NCBI GenBank assembly: GCA_014155875.1
Contig: JACEFZ010004157.1
Span: 42,501-106,500 of the forward strand
Source of the DNA: Cepaea nemoralis
Lineage: Eukaryota; Mollusca; Gastropoda; Stylommatophora; Helicidae
DNA: 64,000 bases
Direction: 5' to 3'
Below are positions 43,591 to 55,530 of the stretch, in pieces. The position numbers were made by a program, and so were the translations under genes. Numbering within the stretch: the stretch's first letter is position 1; every line of letters begins with the position of its first letter. The notes under the pieces are model-generated. The model did not search any database. It was not told the origin of the DNA and saw nothing but the letters and a program-made list of their open reading frames with translations.

Positions 43591-43990
43591 GTTGACCAAA
43601 CAACTTACAATGTGTGATGAACTATTGTGCATCTGCACCAAGCAACGTACCATATGTGATAAACAATTGTTCATGTGCACCAAGGAACGTACCATATGTG
43701 ATAAACAATTGTTCATGTGCACCAATGGAACGTACCATACTTGATGAACTATTGTCCATGTTCAATACGCAACTCACCATGTGTGATGAACTATTGCACA
43801 TCTGCACAAAGCAACACATCGTGTATGATCAGCTGTTATCCTTGCGTGTCAAATAATGCACGGTGTGAAATGAACAATTGTCAATAAGTGCAAACGATAC
43901 TATCATGTTATGACAGCCAACGTCTGTGTGTACCAAACGGCACACCATGTTGTATCATGTACTGACCGTGTGTTCAAAACAGCTATGTGC
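43591..43990 (+). repeat. About 42-bp degenerate tandem repeat
   Basis: Six to eight units of GATGAACTATTGTGCATCTG + CACCAAGCAACGTACCATATGT with variable ends. It starts directly after the LINE tail. Confidence 0.85.
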
Positions 43991-44480
43991 TATGTTATTA
44001 TATCTATTTCATGCAACACAGCATCTGTTTTGCACAAGGCGTGTATGTTTGCTTTGTAAACTGGCGCTATCTTACATAATGTGTATATTGTTGCCTCCTG
44101 TTCATCTGATGAGCAGTCCTCAATAACTGAAAGAATTAACATTGGCATCATTGTTCTCTTTCCCGCGAACTCAGGCAGCTGGCTGGCGTAGTTATGTATA
44201 GACCGAACCTTATACCGATCTTTAAGGGAATTTTTTAAAGACCTCTTGGCATCTAATGACTCTCCCCCAAACCCTGATTTCGTTGGTAGTGTGATCTGGT
44301 GCATATCCTAGTCGAATAAGGGCTAAAAACAGCAGGTCCTGTGTTCAAATTGTGCACATATACATGCCACGGCAGTTGGAAATTACCGATAGGAAAGCCG
44401 CTGCACTGACAAAATTGTTCAGAAAGAAAAACTACCCTCGGGTAGATAAAGCGGTTATCCTGAATAGAGTCTGTCTAGAG
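43991..44480. other. No recognised feature
   Basis: Unrecognised minus-strand frame 44304-43990 (104 codons) lacks motifs and context. Confidence 0.4.
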
Positions 44481-44869
44481 CAGTGGTTCCCAACCGGTGG
44501 ATAATTCCCCACCCCCCAGGGGGGAATTTTGGGGTTTCCAGGGGGGGGGGGGGGGGAGAAGATTATTTCAAGATCGAGTTAATACAAGAACTGATTACTT
44601 GATATTGTTTTTCCCTTCATACTTTACGGTTCTGTACGTCTCACCTTTCTAAAATTCATTTTATAAAGTAAGTAAACCCACAAATCACGTATTATGTGGA
44701 TGTCTAGACTTGTTTTAGTATGTGCTTCAATTATTACGTATACTGTGTAGGGGCGGGAGGGGGGAATTTTTAGGTAGGAAATATGAAAAGGGGGGGGGGA
44801 GGAATTATGCTCTGAAAATATGGTGCAGGGGGGGGGGGGGCACGGGCCAAAAAAGGGTGAGAACCACTA
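44481..44869. mobile_element. Small non-autonomous hAT element, first of a tandem pair
   Basis: Begins CAGTGGTTCCCAACC and ends GGTGAGAACCACTA, an inverted-repeat pair typical of hAT elements. The left 8-mer is GTCTAGAG (44473-44480) and the right junction reads GTTAGAG. No coding sequence. Contains three poly-G runs. Confidence 0.8.
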
Positions 44870-44969
44870 GTTAGAGCAATGGTTCTCGATCGGTGGGAAT
44901 CACCACCCACCCCCCCTTCTTCCAGGGGGAGCTTTAGGGTTTCCGGAGGGGGGGGGGGGGCGGGGAAAT

Positions 44970-45983
44970 CTCATCTCATCTCATCATGTTCCTCTTGTAC
45001 CTTGCGGTGTCGAGGTGAAGTATAAACTTCGTGAGAGTGCCCGGTTATAGGCTTCGTATATCGACATTCCCATGGATTCTGTTATTCCCTCCGTCCAACC
45101 TTTACGTGGTCGGCCTCTTCCTCTGTTTCCATCTGGTCTGTACATCATTGCTTGTTGTGGTATACTGTTGACTGGTAACCTATTTGCATGGCCAAACCAT
45201 TTGACTTGCTGCTTTCTAATAAAATCTAGATGCATGCTTTAACCCCCACTTTAGTCCTGATTTCTTCATTTCTGATCTTATCTCTTCTTGATACGTTGAG
45301 TATTCTTCTCAGGAACCTCATTTCTGTTGTGATTTTTCTTTTCTTTTTCTGTCATTGTCCAGGTTTGGCATTGGTAGCACAGAGTTGGTAGGAAGATTGT
45401 GTTGTAAAGTGCTTTCTTAGTAGTTATTGATACATGTTTGTTCTTTAGTATTGGTGCCATTTGTCCAATGAGTTGATTTGCCTTATTGCACCTATTTTCG
45501 ATCTCGTCTTCTGATCTGCCATTTGATTATATTATACTTCCTAGGTACTTGAAACTCTTTACTTGTTTCAAGGGATGTTCGTTTAGGTGAATTGTTGCTT
45601 TTTGTTCTTCTTTAGTTATAGTCATTACCTCTGTTTTGCTTGTGCTAATTTTCATGTTATGTTCCCTACACATTTCGTTAGACTTATTCATGTGGTCTTG
45701 TAATTCAGCTTCTGATTTTGCTATTAGTGCTTGGTAGTCCGCAAACAGGAGTTCTCTAATGGTTAGATTTGCAGATGGTTCTTCTTCTGTGTTCTCGTCA
45801 TGCGGTATTCTTGCTGTCTCTGCTTGGCTGGTTTCTTTACATATGTTGTCTATATATGTTATGAACAAGAGAGGGGACAGGACACAACCTTGTCGTACTC
45901 CAGATCTTATGGTGAAGTGTTCTGAGTGTCCTCCAGTTGCTCTCACTATGCATTCACTGTTGTTGTATAAACTTCTACATAGC
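44970..45983 (-). mobile_element. 5'-truncated LINE inserted in the hAT element
   Basis: CGGGGAAAT is duplicated at 44961-44969 and 45984-45992. On the minus strand the LINE starts in RT and ends with a GATGA-repeat tail at 44970. Protein pieces identify it as an APE-type LINE distinct from the RTE copy at 24439. Confidence 0.85.
44984..45946 (-). pseudogene. RT C-terminal half of the LINE in the hAT element
   Basis: Visible motifs are SGVRQGCVLSPLLFITYID, RELLFADYQALIA (FADY in place of YADD, so the second Asp is Tyr), KTEVMTITKEEQ and VKSFKYLGSII. In other frames follow LPTLCYQCQTWTMTEKEK and [20 protein letters not shown]. Two frameshifts and the changed catalytic box show it is dead. The first catalytic Asp lies in the lost 5' part. 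Confidence 0.8.
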
Positions 45984-46329
45984 GGGGAAATGAGGAATTA
46001 CAATTATTTCAAGATCGCGTCAATACAAGAAACGATTACTTGATATTGTCTGTTCCGTCCATACTTCACAGTTCTGTACTTCTCGCCCTTCTGAAATTCG
46101 CTTTATAACGTAAGTAGACCCGCAAATCACGTTTTATGTAGACGTCTAGACTTGTTCTAGTATTTGTTGTTAAATTTAGCTTCCATTTTTCGTATACTGT
46201 GTAGAGGCTCGGGGAGGGTGGGGGAGATTTACAGAGAGGAAATACGAAAAGAGGTGGGGGGGGTGGCATTCTGAACATATGGCGAAGAGGTGCACGGGCC
46301 CAAAAAGGCTGAGAACCACTGGTGTAGAG

Positions 46330-47115
46330 GGTTTCAACCTCACACAGATGTATTCTTCAGTCGGACATGCTGATCTTCGGATACATAAGTAGGTGTGTCA
46401 CTCTCCACGTGAAGGAGGAACGAACAAGTAACCTGTCTAGCTTATCACTCTACCAATACTGAATTATGTATTATTGTACCTATTATAATAAGGACCGTGT
46501 TCATCCTCAGGTCTCTCTTTATTTCCTGTTATTAAAAGCTCAGACAGTTTGTCCTCACATGCTTCTATAGTTTATAAAACCACAAAACCGGACAAGTTGT
46601 TTTCACATGCCTGTGTCAGTGGTTGTTTCGCGTGCATTGCAAGGGGAGCAACTAGAAAACCCGCCCAATTCTCACGGATTTTACATTATCCTTTTGTTTA
46701 CACCCATGATTTTTGGTGCGTCGAAAATCGTCTTTCCGTTGGTTTTATAGTCATCGACGCCATATTTCGTTAACTATACTTAGCTCCTCATTCACGTTTT
46801 GTGACTCATTCAATAAAAGTTATCTTTCTGGTATGATAAAGGTGCATTTTAAAGACAGGGATCTGATTTCACCAGGATTTCGTTATCGTTGTACCGCGGA
46901 CGTTTATGCAGCCTCCCTACTCGTAACCGTCCAGATGTAATCTCCGAGATCTGAGATTTGTTTCTGCATTATCGTCGGCATTGTGAGAACTGGGTCAATG
47001 TGTGCACACACAGAGCAAGTGCCAGGGACCTGGGCCAGGGAGAGGTCACGCAGGTGATATGAGAAAGATGATAGTATCCGTGTACTATTTTTTTTTTTTT
47101 ACACATTTAGCTGGC

Positions 47116-47118
<3 letters not shown>
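46330..47118. other. No recognised feature
   Basis: Unique-looking sequence; short frames only. A T run lies at 47087-47100. Confidence 0.4.
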
Positions 47119-47201
<83 letters not shown>

Positions 47202-47202
47202 A
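47119..47202 (+). repeat. (AC)n(AT)n microsatellite
   Basis: AC repeat to 47170, then AT repeat. Confidence 0.95.
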
Positions 47203-47654
47203 CAAGTCTAGGTTTCAAAATAAGCCGTCGGAGATTCGAAAGCAGACTGTATTGCGTTAAATCCCATTGTATGAGACGCCGGCATTTCCGAAAGTAATTC
47301 CAAATCTATAATCTAAACTTGCCTTATAAATCAGAAATAGCCAAAAAATGATGGGTTTGATTGCACCATTGATTGTAATACATACCACCCCCACCCCCCA
47401 TTACAATACTATCAGTGTGCAGCAGATACTCAGCAACACCTCTCTCTTGTCAAATCAAATCAAATCAAATTTATTTTCAAAGGGTAACAAATTGGGCACG
47501 CAGGCCCGTCTACATTCGGCCCTTCCAATCACTCGTCTTTCGTTCATCAAGAGCATTATACATTTACATAGGAAGAAAGATAAACATTGTGAAATGAATG
47601 TTGTAAACATAATCAAGACAAATTACCATGTTATGAGGCCCATCTCCCATCTAC
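47203..47654. other. Unassigned; possible LINE tail at (TCAAA)n
   Basis: TCAAATCAAATCAAATCAAA at about 47449-47469, followed by AGGGTAACAAATTGGGCA, may be the 3' end of a minus-strand LINE with a pentanucleotide tail. Weak. Confidence 0.3.
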
Positions 47655-48035
47655 CCATACATCATCCCACCCACACACACACACACACACACTTCCAGGG
47701 ACACATACATACCCCACCAACCAACCCATCCTCCTCCCGCACATCCCCACCCACACACACTGCCCTCACCTGTTCCCCCAACCAAAACACATTCGCCACC
47801 CACAAACATCCCCCACCAACCCACACATCCCACGCCCACCCACATACACATCCTAACCCACACATCCTCTCCCCCACCCACACCTCCAACCACCCATCCC
47901 CCAGCCACATCTCCATCGATCACATATTCCCAACCCACGCACACACATCCCCCACCAACCCACACATCGCACATCCACTCACACATCCCCAAACCATACA
48001 CACACATTCCCACCAACTGGCATCTCCCTACCCCG

Positions 48036-48066
<31 letters not shown>

Positions 48067-48545
48067 TCTTCCTAACCACCTATACATCCCCAATCCACTC
48101 ACACACACCCAACCACCCCACGTACATCCTCCCCCACCCACACATGCCCTAACCCAATCCCCCACCACACACACCCCCCACCAGCACATCACATACATCC
48201 TCTACCACGCAATATTCCCAACCCACACACCGCACACATATCCCTCACCAACACACCCCACACCCACATACGACCATGCATCCCCACCTACACACCACAC
48301 ACATATCCCCCATCCACATATAACACAATATTCCCACCCACCTCCACACAGATACCCTGACCCATCGACCCCACATACTCCCACCCACACACACATACTC
48401 CAACCACACAATATCCCTAACCAACACACCACGCACCTCTCCCCACACACACATGCATTTCCCACCCATCCACCAACACACACTCACTCACGCACACATC
48501 CTCCACTACTCACCCACACACCTCCACCCACCCCCAACTAAACAT
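47655..48545 (+). repeat. C/A-rich degenerate minisatellite
   Basis: Nearly G-free sequence built of CACCCACACACAT-like words with no fixed period. Open frames across it (Pro/His/Thr-rich, or Gly/Val/Trp-rich in reverse) are compositional. Confidence 0.9.
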
Positions 48546-49393
48546 CTCTCGATCATAATACCCCTACCACACAATCCTCACGGATAGCCAGCTAGGCTCT
48601 CGATCTGTCGCCAGTTGCACAGCCTCATACATATACCTGCCCAGGGTGACCTCAATTCCCCATGCCCACCGTCACGTTGGTCAACACATGACTATTCCGC
48701 CAATGAATCATTACCGTTCTTTCTAAGCCCCTGTGGTGTCTATAGTGCATTCACATTTGTTTGCCTTCATATAAACTCCAAATCTCAGAAACCAATTGAA
48801 GGAAAATTATGCGATTTAGCATATAACCTTATCTCATGTCCACCCAAAATTTTTTTTTTTGTTCTGGAAATTGTACAGCAGATTTGTTTATATGCGGTAT
48901 ATAATTTACGGGTCAGAGATTAAGTTCATAATTTTAAATGTATTACAGCGTTCAATGTTGAATATTATACGCGTTTCGCGGGATTGGCTTTATGCCAAGA
49001 ACCCCGCGCTGTTTAAACTGGGACTGTTCAGAGGTGTCGTCAAAATGTAGGTTATTTCATGGAACCTGATTATTTTCTTTTTTTAATCTTACCACTTATC
49101 GCTAAAATTGAAATGTGTGAATATTTTTCAATGGGATTGAATGCGAAATTTTGTATACACTTCAAAGCATCACTATGAAGTTGTACACATATTTTTGTCA
49201 AGAAGCTGATGGCAGGAAACTGTTTTATACTATTACAAATTCCGAAAAAAGAACAGTGCATGCATTGGGTTTGAGTTAACGGTCATTTCGTCGATGGGTG
49301 CAAGAATCTGGAATTAAACCACCACGCAATAGCCAAACGGTAGGTAGAAAGGTTATTGTAGACAGCTTTGACAAGGATGTCATAAGGCGAGCT
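48546..49393. other. No recognised feature
   Basis: Unique-looking sequence without supported genes or element ends. Confidence 0.4.
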
Positions 49394-49407
49394 ATTATAA
49401 AAATGCT

Positions 49408-49611
49408 TTAAAAGTCGCTTAAAAGTCGACAGGGTCGACTTCATTGCATCGGGTTCTATCCCATATGGCTCTGTCTTTTTCCGCAGCGCTAAAAGCATCG
49501 CACAAAGCACGAACTCTGCAGCTCTAGCGACGACCCACAGGAGTCTCCAAAAAATTTAATTCGAACCCACAACCTTTGAAAGCCAGAGTCAAAATGCTTG
49601 ACCACTTCGCC
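49408..49611 (-). mobile_element. tRNA-derived SINE, family 2, with 14-bp TSD
   Basis: ATTATAAAAATGCT occurs at 49394-49407 and 49612-49625. On the minus strand the head has an A box (GCGAAGTGGTCAAG) and a B box (GGGTTCGAATT). The body has GGGTCGTCGCTAGAGC, TTCGTGCTTTGTGCGA and GTCGACCCTGTCGACTTTTA. A plus-strand relative is at 54659-54897. Confidence 0.88.
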
Positions 49612-49739
49612 ATTATAAAAATGCTGGATGCCAAAGAAACAGTGACTTGTAAGAAAACTTAGGGTTTGGTTGAGAAAGAACAATAACATAGATCTACCCA
49701 AAACAACTTTGTGGAAAATTATAAGAACATATATAAGTA

Positions 49740-49766
49740 CTAGCTGACGCGGGGCGGCTTCGCCCA
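49740..49766 (-). mobile_element. Helitron-like 3' terminus
   Basis: On the minus strand GGGCGAAGCCGCCC forms a short hairpin, followed eight bases later by CTAG and then T. Helitrons end with a hairpin, a short spacer and CTRR, and insert between A and T. The 5' TC end is not identified; the upstream side is a tetranucleotide array. Confidence 0.5.
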
Positions 49767-49767
49767 C

Positions 49768-50131
<364 letters not shown>

Positions 50132-50201
50132 TATTAGAAAGAGCACTTGAAATATCTTTACATCTTTCCCCAACAATTAACTTGGGTAAATGGAGCGTCT
50201 T

Positions 50202-50310
50202 ATTTAATTCATATTCGGCCTCTGCTCCCGTTCCGGTTCCCAAAAAAGACGACCCGGCCCGGCTTCGCCCAGTCCCTGGTGGGGAGCATATCATTTAATT
50301 CATATTCGGC
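50202..50310. repeat. 18-bp direct repeats around a 73-bp GC-rich insert
   Basis: ATTTAATTCATATTCGGC is at 50202-50219 and 50293-50310. The insert contains CCCGGCCCGGCTTCGCCCAG, which resembles the Helitron-type hairpin at 49752. Either a small insertion with a TSD or an internal duplication. Confidence 0.55.
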
Positions 50311-51270
50311 GTAGGGAGGAAGAGAAGGGAGTAGGAGGGAGGAGGAGGAGACAGGAGGAGTAAGAGGGAGGAGGAGAGATTAGGAGGAGGAGAGAGGAGG
50401 GTGAGGGAGGAGGAGGAGGGAGGAGGAGGAAGAGGGAGGAGGAGGGAGGAGGAGAGGGAGGAGAGGGAGAAAAGAGGAAGGAGGAGGAGGGGGAGGAGGA
50501 AGAAGAGCGAGGATGAGGGAGGAGGTAGGAGGAGGGGGGAGGAGGAGGGAGAAGGAAGAGGGAGAAGGAGGGAGAAGGAGGAAGAGAGAGGAGGAGGAGG
50601 GAGGTGGAGGAGGGAGAAGGAGGGAGGAGGAGAAGGGAGGATGAGGGAGGAGGAGGAGGGAGGAGGACGGAGGAGGAGGGAGAGGAGGAGAGGGAGGGAG
50701 GAGGGAGAGGGAGGAGGAGGAGGGAGGAGGCGGAGGGAGAAGGAGGAAGGAGGAGATGGAGAAAGAAGGGAGGAGGAAGAGGGAGAAGGAAGAGGGAGGA
50801 GGAGGAGGGAGGATGAGGAGGGGGAGGAGGGAGAGGGAGTGAGGAAGAGAAGGAGGGAGGAGGAGGAGAAGGTAGAGGAGGAGGAGAAGGGAGAGGAGGA
50901 GGAGAAGGGAGGAGGAGGAGGGAGAAGGAGAGGTTGGAGGAGGGGGAGAAGGGAGGAGAAGGAGGGAGTGAAAAGGGAGGAGGAGGAGGGATTGAGGAGG
51001 GATGAGGGGGAGAAGGAGGTGATTAGGATGGGAAGGAGGAGGAGAGAGAGGGCTGCGGAGGAGGAGGGAATAGGAGGAGGGAATAGGAGGAGGAGGAGGG
51101 AGGAGGAGAGCAAGGAGGGTGAGGAGGTATGAGAAGCGAGGAAGAGGGAGGAGGAGGGAGGAGGAAGAAGAGGGAGGAGGAGGATGGAAGAGGAGGAGGA
51201 AGAGGGGGAGGAGGAGGGTAGGAGGAGGAGGAGGGTAGGAGGATGAGGAGGAGATGAGATTAGGAGGAGG
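50311..51270 (+). repeat. (GGA)n-type polypurine tract, about 950 bp
   Basis: Almost only G and A on this strand, with rare C or T. Frames across it (Arg/Glu/Gly one way, Leu/Ser/Pro the other) are compositional. Confidence 0.95.
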
Positions 51271-51463
51271 AGGGGAGGAGGATTATAACGCATATGCCTG
51301 TAGATAACTGCAGCGAAAAGGTCCACCTATTTGAGAAATATGCAACAATTTTACATATATAGCAATTCTATTAGAATTTATATCCCCTCGCTATATATAC
51401 ATTATAATGTAAATTAAATATTAAATAATAATAAGACAATATGTTTGTACACTAAAAAAAACT

Positions 51464-52186
51464 ATGACAGTTGGCAGCACGGGAATGATTAGAAGACGTG
51501 TAGAAAATGTCATCTCAATAGGATGGACCGTTCGCGAACGCATAAAGGACATACAGACAGACAGACAGATGGAGATTCTCTTTTACATATATAGATATAT
51601 AGACAAGGGTGGTAGAAATATTCTTTGCGAGCAACCGCATTTAGGAGCCATGAGAAGCAGATACCTACGTGAAATAAGGGAAATGCGCAAAGAAAATTAT
51701 TGCATAGTGTATTTGGATGAAATGTGGATAAATGCGCACCACACAAGTGATAAGGAATGGCAATCAGTGGATGGACAGATAAAGCGAAATATGCCCACTA
51801 GTATAAGACAGCTTTTAGTCATGATACATGCTGGTAATACGCATAATGGCTTATAACAAATGCTAGGCTCGTGATCGTATCAAAGCATACAGACAATAGG
51901 GATTATCATAATAAGGTAAATGGTAATGTATTTAGAGATTGGCTCGAGAATACTGTGCTTCCATCCCTAGATAGACCGTCGTGTCCAATTATGGACAATG
52001 CATGATATCAATGTTGTTGCCCAAGAATACAAAACACCTACAGCATCGAGCACAAAGGGAGCAATAAAGATATGGCTCCGAGTGGAAAACATACTATTTC
52101 CAGAAACATATTTTTAGCTAGAATTGTTGTCCCTTGTAAAACAGACGCCAAAAAAGCAAGAAATATCAAATCGACAAGTTCTTCTT
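51464..52186 (+). pseudogene. DDE transposase pseudogene (Tc1/mariner/IS630-like)
   Basis: The part around 51655-51850 reads MRSRYLREIREMRKENYCIV, then YLDEMWINAHHTSDKEWQ and LLVMIHAG, typical of DDE_3-type endonuclease domains, with the first catalytic Asp in YLDE. After a stop and frameshift, DYHNKVNGNVFRDWLENTVL and CPIMDNA (second Asp) follow, then KGAIKIWL and ELLSLVKQTPKKQE. The end with the third acidic residue is missing. A (GACA)n stretch and a tandem stretch near 51553-51605 disrupt the start. No inverted repeats were found around it. Confidence 0.7.
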
Positions 52187-52644
52187 CTTCTTTTCGTTCA
52201 TCCGGAGTGTTTTTTCAGATGTGATTGCGGTGTGTCTGTTATGCGGCCTTGGGCCGAAACCCGTAGGCCAACACATCCGACAATAGCGTGCTTTTTTGAC
52301 CAGGTAGCATTCCTGGGAGACTCTCACTTTTGTGGTGCCATCTGCACCCATGCTGGCCAAGTTGGAACGGTCGAAGACAACGGTCATCTCTCAAAGGAAG
52401 GCAGGGACAGTCCATAGCATTTTCCGCCATCCAAGGTTGCTTCCATAGTTGCAGGGCCGACACATAACGCACTGGATCTGGGCTCACCGAGGGAAATCGT
52501 CACGTCCTGCTCATGGCTGCTTTAAATCCTCACTTCAATATATTGGCCATTTCGTTCGCCACGGGCCATTTCCGCACAAACCAAACAGGTTTGCAGACGG
52601 CATCCACTCAGCGAGTTTTCAGACATGTGCTTGTCGTTGCCCCC
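52187..52644. other. Unassigned, GC-richer sequence
   Basis: Start of a 1.4-kb stretch (to about 53610) that is GC-richer than its surroundings; no gene was supported. Confidence 0.4.
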
Positions 52645-52765
52645 GTCAGAGCTGTTCCAGGCACGACAGACATTCGGAAAACTACCTAGTCAGAGCTGTT
52701 CCGAACAAGAGCGGCATTCGGAAACTAGGTAGTCAGAGCTGTTCCTAGCACGAGAGACATTCGGA
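52645..52765 (+). repeat. 44-bp tandem repeat, about 3 units
   Basis: GTCAGAGCTGTTCC begins at 52645, 52689 and 52732, each followed by an ACATTCGG or GCATTCGG motif. Confidence 0.9.
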
Positions 52766-53270
52766 CGAGACATTTCACTCGGACGTAATTGCGTAGTGTC
52801 AATTTTTAGTTTGCCACCCGTAGGACGACACTTCCGGCTTCCGGCGGGCATTTTTAAATGAGGTTAGACTTCCTCGGGTTTCGAGACTCTTGTTTCGGCT
52901 TCCACACAGCAAGCTTTCGCTTCGGGCTGCCACATAATGGATTCGCAAGACAGGCGTTCCATTTCGTGTCAACGAGACATTTTCCACCTTTGACTACTCT
53001 CATTCCATGAGTATGGTTACAGACTATCGGACGTCTGCGGGACGTGCGACCGAGGTGTTTTTCCACCTTTTGTACTCGCTCACGAGGTAGGCTACATGTG
53101 CTGCCGGCTCAGCACCTTACCTCCGTACGTCTGTGGGCGAGTAACGGTCAGGCCCTTTCATCCGGGGATACCTCATATCCCCCAGCTAAGAGCCATCGAA
53201 CGAATCTGCGCCGAGCATGTAGCGTTCTCAGCACATCATTACAATTTTGATGTAGGTTTGTGTCGGCCAG
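52766..53270. other. Unassigned, GC-richer sequence
   Basis: No recognised feature. Contains imperfect copies of CTTCGG/CGAGACATT words but no clear period. Confidence 0.4.
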
Positions 53271-53332
53271 GCTCTCACTTCCGAGAGTTTATGGCTTAGA
53301 GACGTTCAGCCATAAACCTCGGATGGGAGCCT
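53271..53332. repeat. Imperfect inverted repeat
   Basis: Arms 53271-53297 (GGCTCTCACTTCCGAGAG..) and 53309-53332 pair over about 24 positions with three small bulges around an 11-base loop. Confidence 0.7.
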
Positions 53333-54658
53333 TTCCCATTTTTGGGGATCGTTTGCCTGATTTTGACTGCTATCCTCAGTCTTACCTGCAGAGCAGCAGG
53401 TTGTGTCTCTCTTAGTCTGGTCCCTATCCCACGAGCCGTCCGATATGTAGTTTTCACCCATCGGCAAGCACATGGGGTCGATGGGACACGCAAGCTCCCC
53501 CACCACGGCAAGGTGGAGACACATCGGGGGAGAAATCGACAAGTTGATAGAAGAGCATCGTCATGGGTGCTTGAGACTTCCGCCGTACCATTCTCATTTT
53601 TCACCCTATAGAACTTGCGTAGGCTAAAATTAAAGGACAGGTGGCAGCTGACAATACTATATTCAAATTGTCTGACGTCAACATATTAATCCAGTCCGCG
53701 CTATTAAATATTGATAAAAGTTACTGAAAAAATGTGAGGACCATGTGTTGAAAGAGGAAGAGGACTATTGGAGAAGTGATGGATTGAATATTATGCAACC
53801 GAGAGCAGTCATCAACCTACTGGAATCGTCCGACACAGATTAATCCACGTGCACGCTTACTTGGATATTTTGCTCCAACTATTCAGACGAATTGCAGGCC
53901 CTAAACATTACAGCATCAGCACAGTGTCAATGGCAACAGTTTGTATTCCAAAGTGATTAATTTTCAATTCCGCAAGCCCTCAGCGGTGACAAACAACTGG
54001 TATTGAAAATAAAAACACACACACACACTAAACGCATTGAATACCAACAGAAGAGTAATATTGCGGTGGAAACTGACATATTGTGGCATAACAAGAAACG
54101 TGAGAGCAAACACGATGTCAAATTAGGGGACAACACACGTGCATACGAATCAATCTATAAACTTCAATGACAAGAGGACCAACATCTTGGTCGTTAAGAA
54201 GAAAGCTCATTACAGAGACACTGACAACTATTTTCATAGTGCAAAACAGGTAATCATGTTCCGTCTCTGAACGGTAAACAGCAGAGTAGACAATCTTTCA
54301 CGAAGACTCAAAGCGGGTCTGTCACCCATGTGTACGTGTGAACAAACTACACAGACAGCTGAACAGATCCTTAAAAATGGACACATGCTGACTAAATTGC
54401 GGTATCATTTCTGCTCACTCCATACGCACATTAACGCACAGCTATTTGGAAGCTTTCACGAACTCAATATAAAAAGCTAAATGCATCCTAGTAACATGAA
54501 TACTTGTGTACAGTTATTAACCAGCAGCTGAAGAAACAAGAAGGAAAAGAAAAAATAAGGTAAGAAATATATTTCTTCTACTTCGCTGTCAATTTGCACA
54601 TTATTTACACCATGCCTCTGTGAATTCTCTGTCTGTACTAATATTACACATTGCACCC
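53333..54658. other. Unassigned; ACCACGGCAAGGTGGAG block
   Basis: A CCCCCACCACGGCAAGGTGG stretch at about 53498-53517 recalls the AAGGTGGAG block of the RTE-like 5' UTR, but the rest does not match. An 89-codon frame (53342-53611) has no recognised motif. From 53620 on nothing is seen. Confidence 0.35.
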
Positions 54659-54897
54659 CTCTCGGGAGTCTCCGTGGTGAAGTGATCAAGCCGTCTGACT
54701 CGGGCTCCGAATGTTTATGTTTGATTCCTTCATTTAACGAGTGTATTTTTTCGGAGACTCTCGAGGGTCGTCGCTGGAGCCACGGAGTTCGTGCTTTGTG
54801 CGACGCTTTTCCGCGCTGCGGACAGATACTGAGTCATATGGGATAAAAACCCGGTGCAATGCAGTCGACCCTGTCGACTTTTAAGCTACTTTTTTTT
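54659..54897 (+). mobile_element. tRNA-derived SINE, family 2
   Basis: ATTGCACCC flanks it at 54650-54658 and 54898-54906. The head has GTGGTGAAGTGATCAAG (A box region) and TGTTTGATTCC (B box-like), then GGGTCGTCGCTGGAGC, TTCGTGCTTTGTGCGACG and GTCGACCCTGTCGACTTTTA as in the copy at 49408. It ends in a T-rich tail. Confidence 0.85.
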
Positions 54898-54906
54898 ATT
54901 GCACCC

Positions 54907-55334
54907 ACTCCCATACGAATCTGGCTACTCCTTGTACTTGTGTCCTTACCCGAAATGACGATGCTTTACTGTAAGACTAGTTTCTTAGCGTGAATTCACT
55001 ACATTTTCCCCAATACATCAAAGAAATGTCGCCGCTTTCGATGATTTAAGTTGCTTTTGGACCTATCAAAGACATATTCCTTGGGTGGGGGTAAATATAA
55101 GACGGCAGGAAACATTTCATAACGATGCGACAGACAGTTTTCAAAATAATTGATCGTGAATGCCGGCATTAATTTCCGGACAGACTATAATATGGTGACA
55201 TTATCTTAGTCTCCAGTACATGACACAGACAACCAGAACACGAATGTCAAACAGATCTCAGCTCATAGACTCTGCCAAGAGCCTCATACAAGAGACAACA
55301 TTGCAGTTATAGACATATTTCAAGCGAACGAAAG
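54907..55334. other. No recognised feature
   Basis: Unique-looking sequence. Confidence 0.4.
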
Positions 55335-55459
55335 AAGAAGAAGAAGAAAAGAAGAAGAAGGAGAAGAAGAAGAAGAAGAAGAAGAAGAAGAAGAAGAAGA
55401 AGAAGAAGAAGAAGAAGAAGAAGAAGAAGAAGAAGAAGAAGAAGAAGAAGAAGAAGAAG

Positions 55460-55489
<30 letters not shown>
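55335..55489 (+). repeat. (GAA)n microsatellite
   Basis: About 50 GAA units, ending in TAG TAG TAG directly before a SINE fragment. Confidence 0.97.
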
Positions 55490-55491
<2 letters not shown>

Positions 55492-55496
55492 GTAGT

Positions 55497-55530
55497 AGTT
55501 TGCCGTTGCTTTCTAAACGTGTTTAAGTCC
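55497..55530 (-). mobile_element. SINE family 1 fragment
   Basis: GTTTGCCGTTGCTTTCTAAACG is the complement of the GAAAGCAATGGCAAAC block with few changes. Only this core remains. Confidence 0.5.

Larger units (their letters stand above)
44877..46321. mobile_element. Second hAT element of the pair, split by a LINE
   Basis: The left part (44877-44969) starts CAATGGTTCTCGATCGG; the right part (45984-46321) is homologous to 44560-44869 and ends GCTGAGAACCACTG. GTGTAGAG follows at 46322. The interior match to the first copy is clear (TACAAGAA..GATTACTTGATATTG). Confidence 0.8.

Noticed and set aside
47348..48541. 397-codon Pro/His/Thr-rich frame
   Set aside because: Lies in a nearly G-free CACCCA-type repeat, where stops are rare by composition.
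50295..51326. 343-codon Ser/Pro/Leu frame and its Arg/Glu/Gly reverse
   Set aside because: Produced by the GGA-rich tract; composition only.
53271..53332. rRNA or conserved structural RNA hairpin
   Set aside because: I could not match the flanks to 18S, 28S or 5S rRNA; only an imperfect inverted repeat is supported.
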